64,000 nucleotides of DNA from Singulisphaera sp. GP187 (GCF_900129635.1 NZ_FSRB01000001.1:1031501-1095500), one strand, 5' to 3'; shown: positions 46,308 to 57,412, counted from the stretch's first letter. Numbers and translations are program-made. The notes: a model not told the origin generated them from the letters alone.

Positions 46308-48540
46308 TACCATCCTGGATGGGGCGACGACCGTGGGGACCGCGACGGTCAACCAGCGGTTGGCCCCCGGCGACTTCAGCGATTCCGGAGCGTCGTGGCG
46401 TGGGTTGGGGATCTACACGGTCACCGGCGACAGCCTCTCGGTCCGGCTGACGGACCTGGCCGATGGTTATGTCATTGCCGATGCCATGCTCCTTGAGCGG
46501 GTCGAAGGGGCGCGGGCCGAAGTGTTCGACGGCCCGACCCGTGTCGCCGATGGGATGGGCAAGTCCAACTTCGGCGTGACTGCGATCGGCCAATCGCTGG
46601 TCAAGACCTTCACCGTCCGTAACTCGGGCACCGCCGATCTGCATCTGACAGGGCCGATTGCGTTACCGACGGGGTTCAGCCTCGAGGCGAACTTCGGCGC
46701 CACGACGCTGGCCCCCGGCGCCTCGACCACCTTCGCAATCCGCTACGGTGCGGCCACTGCCATGGCATCGGGTGAGATCGCCTTCGACACCGACGACGCC
46801 GTTCAGGGTCGCTACAGCTTCAATGTCACCGGGGCGACATCGAAGGGTGGCAAGGTCATCGACGATGGGGAGTCGGGCTTCGTCGCGACCGGGAATTGGG
46901 TGTTCGTCGCCTCGAACTATAGCTTTCGCGACGACTTCGGCTACGGCGCCTCCGCCGGCACCAACGGCTCGTCCACCGCAACCTGGACCTTCGAGAACCT
47001 GACTCCGGGGCAATACCTGGTCGCGGCCACCTGGGAACCCCTCATCAATCGCGCGACCAATGCCCCTTATACCATCCTGGATGGGGCGACGGCCGTGGGG
47101 ACCGCGACGGTCAATCAGCGGTTGGCCCCCGGTGACTTCAGCGATTCCGGAGCGTCGTGGCGTGGGTTGGGGATCTACACGGTCACCGGCAACAGCCTCT
47201 CGGTCCGGCTGACGGACTTGGCCGATGGTTATGTCATTGCCGACGCCATGCTCCTCGAGCGTGTCGGGAACGTTCCAATCGCTGCCAACGACTCGTACAC
47301 CATTGGCCACGACCACTCGCTCGATACGTCACCTCTCGCCTCCCAATTCGGCGGTTTCACCGGTAGCAGGCGGGGTGTCCTCGACAACGACTCGACTCCA
47401 GCAGGACGCGAATTAACCGCCACGCTGGTTTCCGGGCCGGGACATGGCACCCTCGGATTCAACGGTGATGGGACCTTCACCTACACGCCCAACGCCGGCT
47501 ACATCGGCGTCGACTCATTCACCTACCGCGCCAACGACGGCCTCGCCGACAGCGAGGTGGCCACCGCCACGATCTCCGTCACCGAGAACGCCCCGGTCGC
47601 GGTCGGCGATCGCTACTCGCTACGTCACGACGACACGCTGACGATCACGGCTGTCGACACCGGCGACTACGGCCCTCCCATCCCCAGCGGTGTGCTTCTG
47701 AACGATTCGGACGCCGACGGCGACTTGCTGACCGCGGTGCTAGTGGCGACCGTGCAGCACGGCACGCTCGCCTTGAACGCCAACGGGACGTTCACGTACA
47801 CGCCCAACGCCGGCTATACGGGCACCGACACATTCACGTATCAGGCCAGCGACGGCCTTCAGGCCAGCGGTGTCGCGACCGTCACCCTCACCGTGAGCGA
47901 CCAGGCGCCGACCTCCGTCGATGATGAGTACAACGTGGGACACGACCGCGTCCTGACCGTGTCGGCGGGGGCCGGCGTGCTCGCCAACGACGACCAGGCC
48001 TTCCACGATCTCTTGACTGGTACGCTGATCGCCGGCCCGTACCATGGGTCACTGAGCTTCAACGCCGACGGTTCCTTCACCTACACGCCGACGGCCACCT
48101 TCGTCGGCGACGACAGCTTCACCTACAAGGCCAACGACGGACTCAACGATAGCGCGGTGGCCACCGCGACGATCCACGTGATGGAGCATGCCCCGGTCTC
48201 GCGGAGCGACAGTTACACCATCGCGCATGACCATGCCTTAGTAGTGAACGGAACCGGCGTGCTCGCCAACGACAACGACGCCGAGCGCGATCCATTGACG
48301 GCCATCCTGGTGGCAACCGTGCAGCACGGCACGCTCAGCCTCAACTCCAACGGCTCGTTCACCTACACGCCGGAGGCCGGCTATTGGGGACCCGACAGCT
48401 TCACCTACAAGGCCAATGACGGCACCCTGGACGGTGCCATCACGACCGTCTCCATCGCCGTGACGGTGTTGGCACCCATCGCCCGAGACGATCTCTACAC
48501 GATTTCCCACGACCACACGCTCACGGTCGGGGTGGCCTGA
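46308..48540 (+). pseudogene. Giant surface protein, second fragment (golvesin and first four repeats)
   Basis: It resumes the gene after the insertion (YTILDGATTVG...). The rest of golvesin domain 1 is followed by a choice-of-anchor domain (VRNSGTADLHLTGPIALPTG), golvesin domain 2 (46856-47262), and cadherin/VCBS-like repeats 1-4, each about 95-105 residues with HGTL.LN.NGTFTYTPNAGY. The frame ends at TGA 48538-48540 within TLTVGVA. One missing G in CGGGGTGG just before explains this: restoring it gives VGGGLSGVLFNDTDPD, which joins the next piece. A GTG at 46333 would be the only local start. Confidence 0.8.
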
Positions 48541-51500
48541 GCGGCGTCTTGTTCAACGACACCGACCCCGACAATCACCCCCTGACGGCCGTGCTCGTGA
48601 CCTCGACCCAGCACGGCACCCTCACCCTCGGGGCCGACGGCTCGTTCACCTACATACCGGCCGCCAACTATGTCGGCACCGACGCGTTCACCTACAAGGT
48701 CACGAACGGAACGGCGACCAGTGTCCCGGCAATCGTGACGATCCAGGTCATCGAGCAGGTCCCGACGCCCGTCATCGACGGCTACACGGTCGGCCACGAC
48801 CGCACGCTCGCCCTTCCCGCCGACAGCGGCGGCGTCTTGGGGAACGACACCGACGCCGACGGTGACGGGCTTTCGGCCGTGCTCGTGACCTCGACCCAGC
48901 ACGGCACCCTCACCCTCGACGCCAGTGGCACGTTCACTTATACGCCGGCCACCGGCTACGTCGGGACCGACACATTTACCTACCGGCCCAGCGACGGCCT
49001 CCTTGTCGGCGATGTGACCGCGGTGACGATCGTCGTGACCGAGCAGGCGCCTGTTGCACGCTCCGATCGCTATTCCCTGCCACGCGACCACACCCTCGAC
49101 GCCACATACCGCGGCGTCCTGCTCAACGATACCGACGCCGATGGCGACACGCTCACCGCCACGCTCGTCGCCACGACGCAGCACGGCACGCTCGCCTTCA
49201 GCGCCAACGGCTCCTTCACCTACACCCCCGCTTCTGGCTACGCCGGTACTGACACGTTCAGCTACACCGTCAGCGATGGCCTTCAGGCCACCGCCGCCAC
49301 CACCGTCACGATCACCGTCACCGACTTGCCCCCCACGGTCCAGAACCTCTCGTATACGATTCCGCCCGACCGGCCCCTCGGCCTGACCGCCGACAAGGGC
49401 CTCCTCGCCCGCGCCACCGACCCATATGGATATCAGCTCACGGCGGCCTTGGTCTCGTCACCGTCCCACGGGACGCTGACGCTCAACGCCGACGGCTCGT
49501 TCACCTATACGCCCGCCGCCGGGTTCACCGGCTCCGACACCTTCACCTACACGGTCAGCGATAGCCTGAACGCCAGCGCCCCAGCAACGGTTTCCTTCTA
49601 CGTCGTCGACGAGCCGCCGTACGCCGGCTATGGGGGCGACGGCTTCGCGGTCAAGCCCGGCGAGACCCTGACCACGACGGCCGCCAACGGCGTGCTCTCC
49701 TTCGCCAGCGATCCCTACGGATACGAGATGACGGCGACGCTCGTCACGAATCCGGCCCATGGGACGCTGACGCTCAACCCCGACGGCTCGTTCACTTATA
49801 CACCCGCCGCCGGGTTCACCGGCAACGACAGCTTCTCCTACACGGTCAGCGACGGCCTGAACACCAGCGACCCCACCTCCACCTGGATCAACGTCTCCGA
49901 GGACGCTTGGGGAGGCGACAGTGGCGGAGGAGGCGGAACCGAACCGGCCGACACGAAGCCACAGGCCGGAAGTGACGGTTACGAGATCGCCCCGGGACAG
50001 ACCCTGCTCACTCCGATCGGCCAGGGAGTCTTGGGCAACGACAGCGATCCGGGCGGCCTGACGCTGACCGCGACGCTGGTGCAGACCACCCAGCACGGCA
50101 CGCTGGTCCTCCATGCCGATGGATTGTTCTCATACTCGCCCGACCCGACCTACGTCGGCGACGACCACTTCACCTATCAGGCCGGGAACGGGACGGACGC
50201 CAGCCAGACCACCACGGTGACGATCACCGTCACCCCGCACGCGCCGGGGGGCCTGCTCGCCGGCGGCGTCGGGTTCCACGGCACGGGGCAAACCGCCTCG
50301 GTCGGTTATGGCGCGGTCACCAGCACCGGCAACCCGTGGGACAGTGAAGAGGAGAACAACGGCGACCCCGATGGTGGGATCTCCGACAACTTCGCGCCGA
50401 CCTTCTCCGGGCCGGGACTCGAGGGGCCGGGCCAGTACGCCGCGGAGTTCCACGGCACCGGTTCCCAGGCCGCCTCTTACTTCGGATCGAACAACGTCGT
50501 ACCGACGCAAGCCTCGTTCCGAGGCGGCTCCTACGGCCTGGGGGGCTACTCCAGTTGGGGAGGCTTCGGCTGGGGCTACGGCTGGGGCGGCTACTACGGC
50601 TTCGGCTACGGCCTCGGCTATGGCTTCGGCGGCTGGGGCGGGTACGGCTACGGCTACGGCTACGATTACGGCTGGGGCTGGGGCGGTTGGGGGTGGTGGG
50701 GCAACCCGTCCGGCTCCTACTCCTACGACGATGGCAACGGCAATTCCACGACCTGGACCTGGAGTTACTCCTGGGGCAGTGGCGGCTGGTCGGGAAGCGA
50801 AAGCCTGACCAACACCGTCTCGACCGACACCGTCGAAGGCCACTCCTCGAGCTCCTGGAACTGGTCCAGCGACGGCTCGAGTTCCAGTTACGACGCCCAG
50901 TCCGAGGGGTCCTTCAGCGTCGACAGCCACACCAGTTCCTCCTCCGCGATCGGCTCCGACGACTTCGAGCAGCACTCGACCTCCTCCTGGTCGTCGCACT
51001 ACCAGTCCCAGGCCAGCTACAACTACGAGGACGGCACCAGCTCCCACAGCGGATCCAGCGACAGCCACTACGAATCGTTCGCCTCCTACATCCAGACCCA
51101 CACGCAGTCGACCCAACAGGGTTCGGGCAGTTACACCCGCACCGGCCAGACCTCGCGCACCGACGACAGCAACAGTTCCGGCAGCGGCGGGTCCGACAAC
51201 CAGGGCCACTGGAACGACACCTGGGACTCGACCTCGTCGTCCACCGGTTCGTCAGTCTACAGCGACGACAACAGCGGGGAGCGGTCCCTCTCCGCCGGGG
51301 GGACCGAGACCTACGCGACCAACCAGTGGTCCAACGACCAATACAGTCGTTCGAACTCCGACAACGGCTCGACGAGCGACGGCATCACCAACCGCACCAC
51401 CGCGGCCACCGCCAAGTCTGGCGGCGAACGCGGCGGAGCCTCGTCCAGCACGCGGAAAGGGGTGCCCTTCGGCTCCTCCTACGACTGGGGCCAGAACGCT

Positions 51501-54143
51501 CAATACGTCGACGGTACGGAAGATGTCACGCAGAGCAGCGGCTGGTCCTACCACTACACGGATCGCTCCAGCAGCGGCTCGCAGACCTCCTCCAACGTAA
51601 CCACCAGCTCGTCGGGTACGACCCACTCCGACTACGGCGACGACGTCTCGATCACCGACATCAGGGGGACCGACCTGTTCGGCGCGACGACCGTCGACGA
51701 ATGGACGGGGCGGAATTCGCAGTACGACGGCTCGGAAAAGTATCATGTCCACAAAGAATACTCGGACCGATACAACAACAAGAGCTCGAGCAGCTCGACC
51801 AACGACGGTCAAGGCGGGTCGACGAGCCAATCCCATAACGAGCACACCGACCAGGGCGAGGAGGGCTGGTCCGCGAACGTCCAAGGAAAGCTGACATTCT
51901 CGATGACGGCGACCGACCCCAATACCGGGGACACGATCTGGGATATCGGGATTGAGAATTACGTCCAGGATCAAGCCATCGCCGCGACCTTCGCCAACAA
52001 GAATTCGACCGACTCGTCGTCAACCAACGGCTCGGGGAGCTATTCCAACGATTCCTCGCAGACCAGCGGCGGCTCGGACAGCCAGTCGCGGGGCGATCAG
52101 ATTAGCCATCGCTATGGCTCAACATCAGAGAACCCGATGACCGGGGACATCAGCAACCTGGGCGGTTCGGGCACCTCCAACCTCCGCGTGAGCTACCGCG
52201 ACAGCTACACAAACCGGCGGACGAGCAACGCCACCGAGGAAGGGTCGAGTTCGTCGTCGACGCACACCGACGAGGGTGAAGGCAAAGCGTCGTACGTCTC
52301 CAGGGGAACCGAGACGACGAGCACGATGTTGACCGACCCCTTGACGGGGGATTTCAGCAGCGATAGAGCCACGAGGAATTTCACCGAGAACGATCGCTCC
52401 ACGGAGAGTTTTACCAACGAGAGCTCGGCGGCCACGAGTACAGACAGCAACTATGAGACTGACAGCTCAGTCAGTTCCTCGCACACGGACAGCGGCTCGA
52501 ATACGACCAATTCATGCAATCAATATGCAAATTTAACGTTATTCATGTTGGGGAACGGCCAGGAAACAAACGTCGACTCGGGCAATTCCGACCACAAGGA
52601 AACCTCCAACAACGAATTCAGCGACGAAACGTCGGAAACTGTGACGAAACATAATGCCGAAGTCGTCTCCGTCACGAGAAGCGCCAGTCACTCCGACAGC
52701 GGCTCGGATTCTTCGTCGTTTCACGACCAGTGGACCAGCCAGTTGTCTACGGTTTCGAAGTACGGCCTGGCAACAGAAACTATTTCCGATTTCTACAATC
52801 GCCTCGATTTATTTACGAATCAACACGACAACAATTCATCTAACGACGAAGTGATTTCGGACGGTGAGATCGTCTCCGCGACCACGACCACAAGGCACTC
52901 CGACAGTGGATCAAACTCCTCCTCCTCGTCCGAGCAGGGGACCAAATCGTCTTCGGCCTCGTCGTCGGACGGCTCAAGCCTGAATTCCTCCACTCGCACG
53001 TTCACTGAGGAGAAGACATCGAGCGGTCAATCCGATAACCAATCCGCGACCGAGACCGTCTTGGCCCATGGAGAGATGGTCTCGGCGAGCCGCAGCATCA
53101 GTAGCAGCGACAGTGGCTTGAGCGACACGAGCCACCATGAGCAGACGACAGGCATCGTGGCCACTCCCACGTTCGCACTCACGCTGAACACAGCCTGGGA
53201 CAGCAGTTCAAGCGATCAATACGACGATCAGAGCCAGCAGGTCGATAGTGACCAGGACGGCATGACGAGCAGCGCGAGCACCGAGAGTCACTCCGTGTCG
53301 AAGATCGAATCTTCAAGTGCGACTGAGAACGGCAGTTTCGAATTCTCATCCCCTACGGATAACGGCACGGAGAACGTTTCTGGGGTATTCACCATCAATG
53401 AAATCTCGAATGGCACCTGGATCGAAACATCGCAATACGAGAGCAACGACGACGACGGGGTGGTCACGGGAAGCATGACCACGAGCCTCGACCAAACCGG
53501 TTCCGATACATTCAATCAGTCGATTCAGGGCTCTTACACATTTGCCGGAATCAGCGCAGGTGAAAACAACCATGCTGGATCGGGCAGCTTCGTCCAGAGC
53601 GGCGGTACGACGAGCAGTTTCGCCCTCCACGACCTCTCAAGCATGACCATCGATTCCACGGGAGTGCTCAGCGGTACCGACGTCTCGACTTTGGACAAAA
53701 ACGAGAACTGGACCAACAGCCGCCAGGACACTGTTGAACTCGAGACGGACGGCGCTGGCACCGACCAGGTCTGTCTCAATACTCAGGATTCAGGCACGCT
53801 CACGAGCCACGAGATGGATTCGATGGCCGGCACTACGGACGACTTCCAGGAGCATGTCAGCACGACCGTCCTGATGTCGGATACCGGAACCCTCTCAGGG
53901 AGCGACTCCGGGTCGAACTTCGAGGTGACCACGGCCGATGATTCCTCGCTGACGACGGTCGTGAGCGATCCGGCGGATGGATCCGACAGCGCGACGTTCA
54001 GCGGCGGCCCCATGACAACGCAATCCGGGACGCTGACACCCGGTCTCGCCGTGGCGTTCCAAGCGGCTCCGCTTCAAAACGGCATGCAGGCCGTTTTCGG
54101 GGCTCTGGGGATCACAGGTGGGCCCCCCCATCTTCGTTCGTAA
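48541..54143 (+). CDS. Giant surface protein, third fragment (repeats 5-10, low-complexity stalk)
   Basis: About 1,865 residues in one frame (nominal start TTG 48549, no true ribosome site). Repeats 5-10 cover 48.5-50.2 kb. Then a linker (LLAGGVGFHGTGQTASVGYG), a Gly/Tyr/Trp run at about 50.5-50.7 kb (WGGFGWGYGWGGYYGFGYG), and a Ser/Thr/Asp/Asn/Gln/Gly-rich stalk to the end with loosely repeating blocks such as SASHSDSGSDSSSFHDQ, TTRHSDSGSNSSSSSEQ, SISSSDSGLSDTSHHEQ. It has almost no Lys-rich or hydrophobic parts. It stops at 54143 after a run of seven C; one more C would continue into the toxin-like piece. Confidence 0.8.
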
Positions 54144-54187
54144 ACGGCAGTTCGGAAGGCTCATACAGCCTCTCGACGTCCTCTGCA

Positions 54188-55324
54188 ATGGGGAATCCCT
54201 CGGGCGAGTCTAGCGGTACGCAGAGCTTGGAACCGGAGGACGGACCGTCGATGAAGGCGGCTCCGAATCCCGGCTTCCTGGGAGGACTCTGGATTGACGT
54301 CAAGACGTGGGTCAACGATCTGGTCTTCAAGGATGCCATGGCCGACAAGGAGCAGGCCAAGACCTGGCAGGACCGGGTCGATGCAGAGCGTCGGCGCAAC
54401 CCGGTGAACATCGTGATCAACCGTCTGGTCAAGCCCGCGGTTCAAGGCGTCTACGACTCGGCGACGGCCACGATCAACTCCTTGCTCCATCCCATCACCG
54501 CGCTCCAAGGCGTGACGAACGGGGTTTATGTGATCCTCACCGACCCGGCCGGGGTTGGCGAAGCGGTCTACATGAAATATGAGGACTTTAGCAAACTCAG
54601 TGCGATCCAACAGAATGACTTGGTCGTGAGTTTCGCTGGTGGTATGATCTTCGATGCGGTAACGGGCAAGTACGCTCCTGTGGCTATGAGTAAGGCTTTG
54701 ACAGGGGCGAACACGGGCGCCACTGTCGTTGGCAAAGCGTTCTCAGAAACAGCCAAGGAATTGCAGAGAGGCGGCTCCGTCTACGCCAGCTCCGGAATCG
54801 CAGGCCAGGGTGACGTCTTCTACCAAAAGCTGGTCGCCCAAATCAGAGAGATTCAAAAGGGGAAGCTGGCCGAAGAGATTGCGGCCGCAACAGAAAGCGG
54901 GAGAGGCGTTCATGCTCCAAACAACGTTTCGTCCGGCCTAACAATCGAGCCTGTCGAACGCATTGGAGTTGGAAAAGTTGGACGAGACTTCGTTCGCAAT
55001 GCCGAGGATGGACTCCCTCGCTTCGAAGCTCGCCTGCTCGATGGTGATAAGACTTTGAGCATCGGATGGACTGACAATATTCCTCGCACAGCCGTTCGCC
55101 TCCGTGAAGTTCAACAACTCGCTGGTGGTCCTGGTTCCTTCACTCGAATAACCGGCCTTGCCTCAGCCGAATTTGAAGCCTCAGTCCGGGCAGGAACTTT
55201 CGATCTCGGCAACGCTGGAGAAATGCTTGGCAAAGCTCTCGGCGGGAAGTGGAATGTCAGGTTGGTCCCACGTGCTGGCCAACAAGGAGTGTTTGATGTC
55301 GTTGCCGAATTGATTGGTGGTTAA
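54188..55324 (+). CDS. C-terminal toxin-like region of giant surface protein
   Basis: 378 residues from ATG 54188, but the same frame is open back to the C run at 54123 and reads SSFVNGSSEGSYSLSTSSAM, clearly the end of the Ser-rich stalk. A helical part follows (WIDVKTWVNDLVFKDAMADK, INRLVKPAVQGVYDSATATI, GANTGATVVGKAFSETAKEL) like pre-toxin regions of polymorphic toxins. The last about 110 residues (DGLPRFEARLLDGDKTLSIG ... VFDVVAELIGG) are probably the variable toxin domain; I do not recognise its fold. DNA becomes AT-richer from about 54,560. ATG 54188 is not a natural start in my view. Confidence 0.75.
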   Translation: MGNPSGESSGTQSLEPEDGPSMKAAPNPGFLGGLWIDVKTWVNDLVFKDAMADKEQAKTWQDRVDAERRRNPVNIVINRLVKPAVQGVYDSATATINSLLHPITALQGVTNGVYVILTDPAGVGEAVYMKYEDFSKLSAIQQNDLVVSFAGGMIFDAVTGKYAPVAMSKALTGANTGATVVGKAFSETAKELQRGGSVYASSGIAGQGDVFYQKLVAQIREIQKGKLAEEIAAATESGRGVHAPNNVSSGLTIEPVERIGVGKVGRDFVRNAEDGLPRFEARLLDGDKTLSIGWTDNIPRTAVRLREVQQLAGGPGSFTRITGLASAEFEASVRAGTFDLGNAGEMLGKALGGKWNVRLVPRAGQQGVFDVVAELIGG

Positions 55325-55326
55325 TC

Positions 55327-55686
55327 ATGAAAAATGAAGAAGTTAAAATTTGGTGGCCGTTTCCATTGCCACCTTTAGATCGCCAAACTCAAGAAGTGAA
55401 GGTCAAGATTGATTTCCTTGAAGAGGCAAATCGGAATGGCCTTAGATCGTATGTAGAGCAGGATGATTGCGGTGCAATTTCGCCTGAAGGGAGGGAAGCC
55501 TGCCTTGTGTGGAGGGGAAAGTGTCGTACGGAACTGCTTCTGATTCGTGAGGCTATTGTCGAAAGTAGAAAGCTATTCGCCAATGCTTCCGAAGGCGTTG
55601 CATTCCGTCAAGCGTCAGCCGAAGCGTTGGCCTGGCTACTTTCGTCGACATCGTTGCCGGAAGCGGAAATTCCGGGGCAAGAATAG
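55327..55686 (+). CDS. Small acidic protein, candidate immunity protein
   Basis: 119 residues, not recognised. It starts 2 bases after the toxin-like gene ends, with GGTGG about 6 bases before ATG. It is soluble, acidic and mostly helical (TELLLIREAIVESRKLFANA, RQASAEALAWLLSSTSLPEA), with three Cys. It is clearly AT-richer than nearly all other genes here, which suggests transfer together with the tip of the preceding gene. Position, size and composition are those of immunity genes of polymorphic toxins; this is inference from layout, not homology. Confidence 0.7.
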   Translation: MKNEEVKIWWPFPLPPLDRQTQEVKVKIDFLEEANRNGLRSYVEQDDCGAISPEGREACLVWRGKCRTELLLIREAIVESRKLFANASEGVAFRQASAEALAWLLSSTSLPEAEIPGQE

Positions 55687-55914
55687 CCGGTTTCCTTACA
55701 CGGACAAAACCACCAACCCCGTCTACCCTCCAGGGGAAGAAAAGGGAAGTGGACAAGTAGCCAGGCACCTAAAGAGGATAAGACGGGGAGCCTGGGCAAT
55801 CCGTCAAGCCGAGCGAGTGGGCACCCAGCTTCGGGGAGCAAGGACATGCATTGCACTCGGGATCCTGGCATCAGAATCTGGTAGATTTCTCCGATTCACC
55901 TAGGAGACTCAACC

Positions 55915-56952
55915 ATGACGATCGCTCGCGCCCATCTCGTCGACCCCGACGTCACACGTTGGTATCACTGCGTCACGCGATGCGTCCGACGCGCCTTCTT
56001 GCTCGGTGAAGGCGGCTCGGACCGCAAGCAGTGGATCGAAAGCCGGCTCCAGGAGTTGACCGGCCTTTTCTCCATCGCCGTCGGCGGGTTCGCCGTGCTC
56101 GACAACCACCTCCACGTCCTGGTCCGACTCGACCCGCAACGCGCCGGTACCTGGTCCGACGAAGAGGTCGTCCGTCGCTGGGGGCGGCTCTTTCCCCCAC
56201 GCGATCAAATGCGACTGCCACTTGAAGTCTCCCAGAACTGGGTCGAGGGACGGCTCAAGGATGAAGGCTGGGTGGCCACCGCACGCCAGCGTTTGCAGAG
56301 CTTGAGTTGGTTCATGAAGTGCCTCAAGGAACCGCTGGCACGCCTGGTCAATCGCGAGGAAGGGGCGCGGGGAGCATTCTTCGAGGGGCGGTATAAGAGC
56401 GTGGCGATCCTCGATGAAGAGGCGCTGCTGGCGACCTGCGCGTACATCGACCTGAACCCGGTCGCTACGGGCATCGTGGCGGCGCCGGAGGCGGGTGAGC
56501 ACACCTCGATCAAGCAGCGGGTCGAGCACGTCGAGGAACAGGGGTGTGTCGAGACGCTCAAGGCCGCCGAATCGGGGAGCGTGGCCGCTCAGGCGGTATC
56601 TTCCGGCCTGGAGGAGTCACTCTGGCTTTGTCCGATCGAGGATCGCCGCGGCTTGGACTCGACGCGTGAGGGGATGGTCGAGGGCTTCACACTGGGGAAC
56701 TATCTGTTACTCGTCGAATACACGGGCCGGCTGTTCCGGGAAGGCAAGGCGTCGATCTCGGGCGAGCTGGCCGGGGTGTTCGCTCGATTGGGGAGCGATG
56801 GCGAGTCGTGGTCGGCGCGGCTGTTGAAGTTGAGTCGTGGCCGGTTGCTGGGGCGGTACTTCGCCTCGAGTCGGCAGCGATTGCGTGAGGTGGCCGACCG
56901 CCTGGGGCTGCACCACCTGGCGAATCTGGGTGGGTGTCCGGCCCGCACGTAA
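55915..56952 (+). CDS. REP-associated tyrosine transposase (HUH, IS200-like)
   Basis: 345 residues. The HUH motif is in DNHLHVLVRL near 63-72 and the likely catalytic Tyr in TCAYIDLNPVATG near 180. The start RWYHCVTRCVRRAFLLGEGG matches Y1_Tnp domains of the RAYT type, and the C-terminal 140 residues are the extension seen in planctomycete members. AGGAG lies 8 bases before ATG. There are no IS ends around it, as expected for a chromosomal RAYT. A GTAGCCAGGCACC repeat lies 140 bases upstream. Confidence 0.88.
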   Translation: MTIARAHLVDPDVTRWYHCVTRCVRRAFLLGEGGSDRKQWIESRLQELTGLFSIAVGGFAVLDNHLHVLVRLDPQRAGTWSDEEVVRRWGRLFPPRDQMRLPLEVSQNWVEGRLKDEGWVATARQRLQSLSWFMKCLKEPLARLVNREEGARGAFFEGRYKSVAILDEEALLATCAYIDLNPVATGIVAAPEAGEHTSIKQRVEHVEEQGCVETLKAAESGSVAAQAVSSGLEESLWLCPIEDRRGLDSTREGMVEGFTLGNYLLLVEYTGRLFREGKASISGELAGVFARLGSDGESWSARLLKLSRGRLLGRYFASSRQRLREVADRLGLHHLANLGGCPART

Positions 56953-57199
56953 GACTGTGATGGTTTGCCGGAGGAGTCCACAGCCGTCATGCCCCTGGCG
57001 ACCCCCGGGTGGGGTCAATCAGTTCAACCATGGTCCTTCCGTGGTGTCGACTACTGCGCGAGCGCCAGATGGCCCCGCTTTTCCGCAGTAGTTCCCTACG
57101 ACCGGCAGCCGGGTAGCCGGAGTGCGAATCCGGCCAAAGGCGGGATCGAGTCGCCGGGGCAGCCCAGTCCGTGCGTGAGAACGGGTTGAAATCTCGAGA
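56953..57199. other. Intergenic region
   Basis: About 250 bases after the transposase. It contains an inverted pair ACTACTGCG / CGCAGTAGT (57052 and 57083) and GC-rich hairpins, but no gene or tRNA that I can support. Confidence 0.4.
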
Positions 57200-57215
57200 C
57201 GAAACGTTCGTTTCG
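57200..57215. promoter_or_regulatory. Palindrome upstream of XRE operon (candidate operator)
   Basis: CGAAACG-TT-CGTTTCG is a perfect inverted repeat 35 bases upstream of the first small gene of the XRE operon. XRE antitoxins usually bind such a site and repress their own operon. This is inferred from position. Confidence 0.55.
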
Positions 57216-57250
57216 ACGATCTAACATTACTCAGGCCAGTGGCACAATGC

Positions 57251-57412
57251 ATGTCCTTGCTGTTCAAGAGCGGTCGAGACGACGTCAAGCGGTTCGTCAG
57301 CAAGGGGCACAGCATCCTGATCGGTGACAACGGCGCGATCGCGATCCAGCTTCAGTTCGGCAAGGCGATCTTCGCCAAAGCCGGGGCTGACGGCCAGGAG
57401 ATTAGGCCATGA
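57251..57412 (+). CDS. Small protein coupled to XRE regulator (possible toxin remnant)
   Basis: 53 residues: MSLLFKSGRDDVKRFVSKGH then a beta-rich part SILIGDNGAIAIQLQFGKAI and a polar end. Its stop overlaps the next start (ATGA), so the two are translationally coupled. The ribosome site is weak. The order small gene, then XRE gene, fits a HigBA-like toxin-antitoxin pair, but it is too short for a complete HigB/RelE toxin and I do not recognise it. It may be a truncated toxin or a short unrelated partner. Confidence 0.5.
   Translation: MSLLFKSGRDDVKRFVSKGHSILIGDNGAIAIQLQFGKAIFAKAGADGQEIRP

Larger units (their letters stand above)
42817..55324 (+). pseudogene. Giant planctomycete surface protein with toxin-like tip, broken by nested insertion and two frameshifts
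   Basis: One ancestral gene explains four separate open pieces. Removing 43149-46307 (insertion plus one TTA copy) and restoring one base near 48533 and one in the C run near 54123 leaves 9,351 nt, exactly 3,117 codons. Domains in order: Arg-rich leader with LEQRQLLA, golvesin-like domain, choice-of-anchor-like domain, second golvesin-like domain, ten cadherin/VCBS-like repeats (DGSFTYTP..GY.G.D.FTY), a Gly/Tyr/Trp-rich run, about 1,100 residues rich in Ser/Thr/Asp/Asn, then a helical pre-toxin-like region and an unrecognised C-terminal domain. The layout matches a polymorphic toxin carried on a surface stalk. Either frameshift could be an assembly error; the insertion is certain from its target duplications. 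Confidence 0.82.

Noticed and set aside
48495..49184. Leftward frames opposite the cadherin-like repeats
   Set aside because: Periodic shadows of the tandem repeats.
57049..57160. Possible tRNA or structured RNA after the HUH transposase
   Set aside because: Inverted pieces exist, but no cloverleaf with a proper T arm and anticodon loop can be drawn.
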